Below are positions 5,120 through 6,517 of a stretch of 6,517 nucleotides of DNA, one piece after another. Below the pieces are notes generated by a model. That model was not told where the DNA came from. It searched no databases and saw only the letters and a program-made list of their open reading frames with translations. Made by a program: the position numbers and the translations under genes. Every line of letters starts with the position of its first letter. Position 1 is the stretch's first letter. Source of the DNA: Candidatus Peregrinibacteria bacterium RIFCSPLOWO2_01_FULL_48_20 (GTDB lineage Bacteria > Patescibacteriota > Gracilibacteria > UBA1369 > 2-02-FULL-48-14). The stretch is from NCBI GenBank assembly GCA_001787475.1, contig MFXB01000037.1, positions 1 to 6,517 on the forward strand, written 5' to 3'.

Positions 5120-6418
5120 CTAAGTTAAGTGAGGGGTCGAAAGTTTTTTTTTACCCATCCACTCGAAAGCCTTCACGGCCATAGAAAGAGTTTGCGAATC
5201 TTGTCCATCCGGATGTGTAGCGTTCACTTCGCCCGTTGCTTTATCAATAAAAATAACTCGCAAGATTGCCCCTTCCGCATTCATGAGCGGCCATGAAATG
5301 CGTGCATCGGTTTCCGTAACAATCCCAAACGTGAGTCCGAGTTCGCCAAGCACCGCCTTAAATGCGGTATCGTTAAAAATATTTTCAACTTCCGCCCGAT
5401 TTTCTTCCACTCGTATTTGTCTGTCACTGCGTGAGTCCACCCCATCAAGAATGGCCGAAACCAAAACAGATTCAGCATCCATCCCATTTAAATCAAAAAA
5501 ATCCTGAGCACCGGTAACCGGTTTTTCTAATTTAAGAATCATATTCCCATCTTCCTTAAATATAGCCAGTTCCGCCACCGGCGAGTGATCGCTATTTAGA
5601 ATTTGATAGTAATACCGATTCGATTCCAACTCGGTTCCAACCGTCAAAGCTTCTTGAGTAAGTGCATCTTGAACCATTGCGGACGCCAAAATGCCGCTCA
5701 AAAAAGTCCGATTGGCGTTGATGCGCGCAATCCTCTCTTTCAAAGCGACAAAATCGCCTTGGACAAAACTTTTCAAATCCGTCACCACTTTCCCTGCGGA
5801 TTTTTTGTCGAGCAGATCAAGCTTACCGTCGTAAGTGTCCACTGCAAACAAACCGTCATAGCCCAGTGATACCTTGAACAATTCCAAGCCCGAGGCATCC
5901 ACAAAACTAAAATCGACGGCCTCATCTCCGAAATTTCCAGCGCCGTTCACGCCGAGTCCGTTCTCCGTCCAAAATCCCTCCGCTAAAGCCGCTTGAAATG
6001 CAGCCAAATTACCGTCGTACCGCGCTTGATTTTCTTCGTACTCCCCAAGCTTCTCCACATAAGTGAAGAATAAGGTGTTCAAATCTTCTTCTTCTTCGGC
6101 CAAATCCACTTCGACCATATCTCCAAAGTCATAGTCTTTGGTGGGAAGCAACAAAAACTTCCGGATCTCGTTCAGATCGCCGCCAAAGTTGGTAAGAAAA
6201 TCCTTTCCTTCACTCCACTCCTGCAGCACATTCGTGCTGGTCTCCTCCAAAACATCCATTTTTTCGACTTTTTCCTGAAGCTCCGAAACCTGTCCAATCT
6301 GAAAAAGCAAAAGTAGCGCCAAAGCCAAAATGAGCATCCCCTGAACCCGTTGCCGAGTCACCCATTTGGGAATCTTCTTGTTTTTCTGCAATTTTTTGAG
6401 CGTTTTGAGGAAAGCCAT
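5120..6418 (-). CDS. Membrane-anchored extracytoplasmic protein, likely the 5' half of an LCP gene
   Basis: I recognise no named family in this 432-residue frame. It starts with a Lys/Arg-rich cytoplasmic stretch (1-26), one membrane segment (about 28-42) and a heptad-like coiled coil (about 44-68), which gives a type II topology with the rest outside. A helical, acidic part follows (DLNEIRKFLLLPTKDY at 81-96; AEEEED near 107-112), then three similar segments of the form aromatic-x-hydrophobic-hydrophobic-Asp/Asn near 170-199, 270-299 and 376-405. I see no cysteine. The last residues after GKKK (LSTPHLT, then TAG) look like an accidental out-of-frame tail: the A9 run ends at residue 425, and a -1 slip there would enter the LCP frame. 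Streptococcal Cps2A also has an accessory domain between anchor and LCP domain, so the joined layout is reasonable. ATG 6418 is chosen because it gives the basic N-terminus and anchor; no Shine-Dalgarno is seen. Confidence 0.82.
   Translation of the reverse strand: MAFLKTLKKLQKNKKIPKWVTRQRVQGMLILALALLLLFQIGQVSELQEKVEKMDVLEETSTNVLQEWSEGKDFLTNFGGDLNEIRKFLLLPTKDYDFGDMVEVDLAEEEEDLNTLFFTYVEKLGEYEENQARYDGNLAAFQAALAEGFWTENGLGVNGAGNFGDEAVDFSFVDASGLELFKVSLGYDGLFAVDTYDGKLDLLDKKSAGKVVTDLKSFVQGDFVALKERIARINANRTFLSGILASAMVQDALTQEALTVGTELESNRYYYQILNSDHSPVAELAIFKEDGNMILKLEKPVTGAQDFFDLNGMDAESVLVSAILDGVDSRSDRQIRVEENRAEVENIFNDTAFKAVLGELGLTFGIVTETDARISWPLMNAEGAILRVIFIDKATGEVNATHPDGQDSQTLSMAVKAFEWMGKKKLSTPHLT
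5144..5152 (-). other. A9 homopolymer joining two frames: frameshift or slippage site
   Basis: On the minus strand the sequence reads GGT followed by nine A and then CTT. In the upstream frame this is Gly-Lys-Lys-Lys and a stop comes 7 codons after the run. The LCP frame is closed on the 5' side by a TAA formed at the start of this same run and is open from there onward. One extra A or a -1 ribosomal slip joins the frames as GKKK-TFDPSLNLASSD and then the LCP domain, about 715 residues in all. I see no obvious stimulatory hairpin or upstream Shine-Dalgarno. Confidence 0.7.
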
Positions 6419-6428
6419 AGCGCTGGCT

Positions 6429-6458
6429 AATATACCTAATAAGAAAGGGGTTAAGCAA
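6429..6458 (-). promoter_or_regulatory. Candidate sigma70-type promoter for the anchored LCP gene
   Basis: On the minus strand, TTGCTT (6458-6453) and TATATT (6434-6429) are separated by 18 bases. The -10 box matches the consensus at five of six positions; the -35 keeps TTG. The -10 ends only 10 bases before the ATG at 6418, so transcription would begin about 3-4 bases before the start codon and give a nearly leaderless mRNA. This agrees with the missing Shine-Dalgarno. Confidence 0.45.
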
Positions 6459-6472
6459 ACGTAAAATTCCCC

Positions 6473-6501
6473 TTGCGTTTGTCTACTTTGACGTGTAGAA
6501 T
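6473..6501 (+). promoter_or_regulatory. Possible divergent promoter toward a gene outside the window
   Basis: TTGCGT (6473-6478) and TAGAAT (6496-6501) are separated by 17 bases on the plus strand and followed by CCCTCT. The -10 box matches at five of six positions; the -35 only at TTG. The transcribed gene would lie beyond base 6517, so this cannot be tested within the window. Confidence 0.3.
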
Positions 6502-6517
6502 CCCTCTGCTTTTACCT

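Noticed and set aside
1..6517. Search for tRNA or rRNA genes, CRISPR arrays, insertion sequences and attachment sites
   Set aside because: By eye I saw no cloverleaf, no spaced repeat array, no transposase and no terminal inverted repeats; nearly all the sequence is explained by the listed genes.

Overview
The window looks like a piece of a bacterial chromosome, most likely from the Patescibacteria (Candidate Phyla Radiation, CPR). The main reason is the ribosomal cluster: the S5 gene is followed after only 2 bases by the L15 gene, so rpmD (ribosomal protein uL30), which normally lies between them, is missing here. Loss of uL30 is a known CPR trait. TGA acts as an ordinary stop at the ends of map and of the LCP gene, and no in-frame TGA interrupts any gene. 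This argues against the UGA=Gly lineages (Gracilibacteria, Absconditabacteria). A standard-code, moderate-GC lineage such as Peregrinibacteria would fit, but that rank is inference.

Plus strand, 1-4114: the 3' part of a spc-type operon, read as rpsE (5' end outside the window), rplO, secY, adk, map, and then a short unrecognised membrane-protein gene. Gaps are 2 to 18 bases or the genes overlap (adk/map by 16 bases, map/membrane protein by one base in a TGATG). This suggests one transcript that makes ribosomal proteins, the Sec translocon channel, adenylate kinase and the enzyme that trims initiator methionine. The usual continuation infA-rpmJ-rpsM-rpsK-rpoA does not follow map. Convincing Shine-Dalgarno sequences are absent before almost every gene.

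Middle, 4115-4271: an AT-rich convergent intergenic stretch with one small perfect hairpin followed by four T, a candidate terminator for the operon.

Minus strand, 6418-4272: two adjacent reading frames that look like two halves of one surface protein. The upstream half (432 codons) has a basic N-terminus, one membrane anchor, a short coiled coil and an unrecognised extracytoplasmic region with three similar beta-type segments. The downstream half is a complete LytR-CpsA-Psr (LCP) domain with no start codon better than TTG, no ribosome binding site and no membrane anchor of its own. The frames meet at a run of nine A (minus strand, 5152-5144). A single -1 slip, or one extra A, would join them into a protein of about 715 residues with the order anchor, accessory region, LCP catalytic domain. 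This is the most interesting point of the window. It may be programmed or transcriptional slippage, phase variation, a recent mutation or a homopolymer sequencing error.

Right end, 6419-6517: a divergent intergenic region with a plausible minus-strand promoter very close to the start codon (near-leaderless mRNA) and a possible plus-strand promoter facing a gene outside the window.
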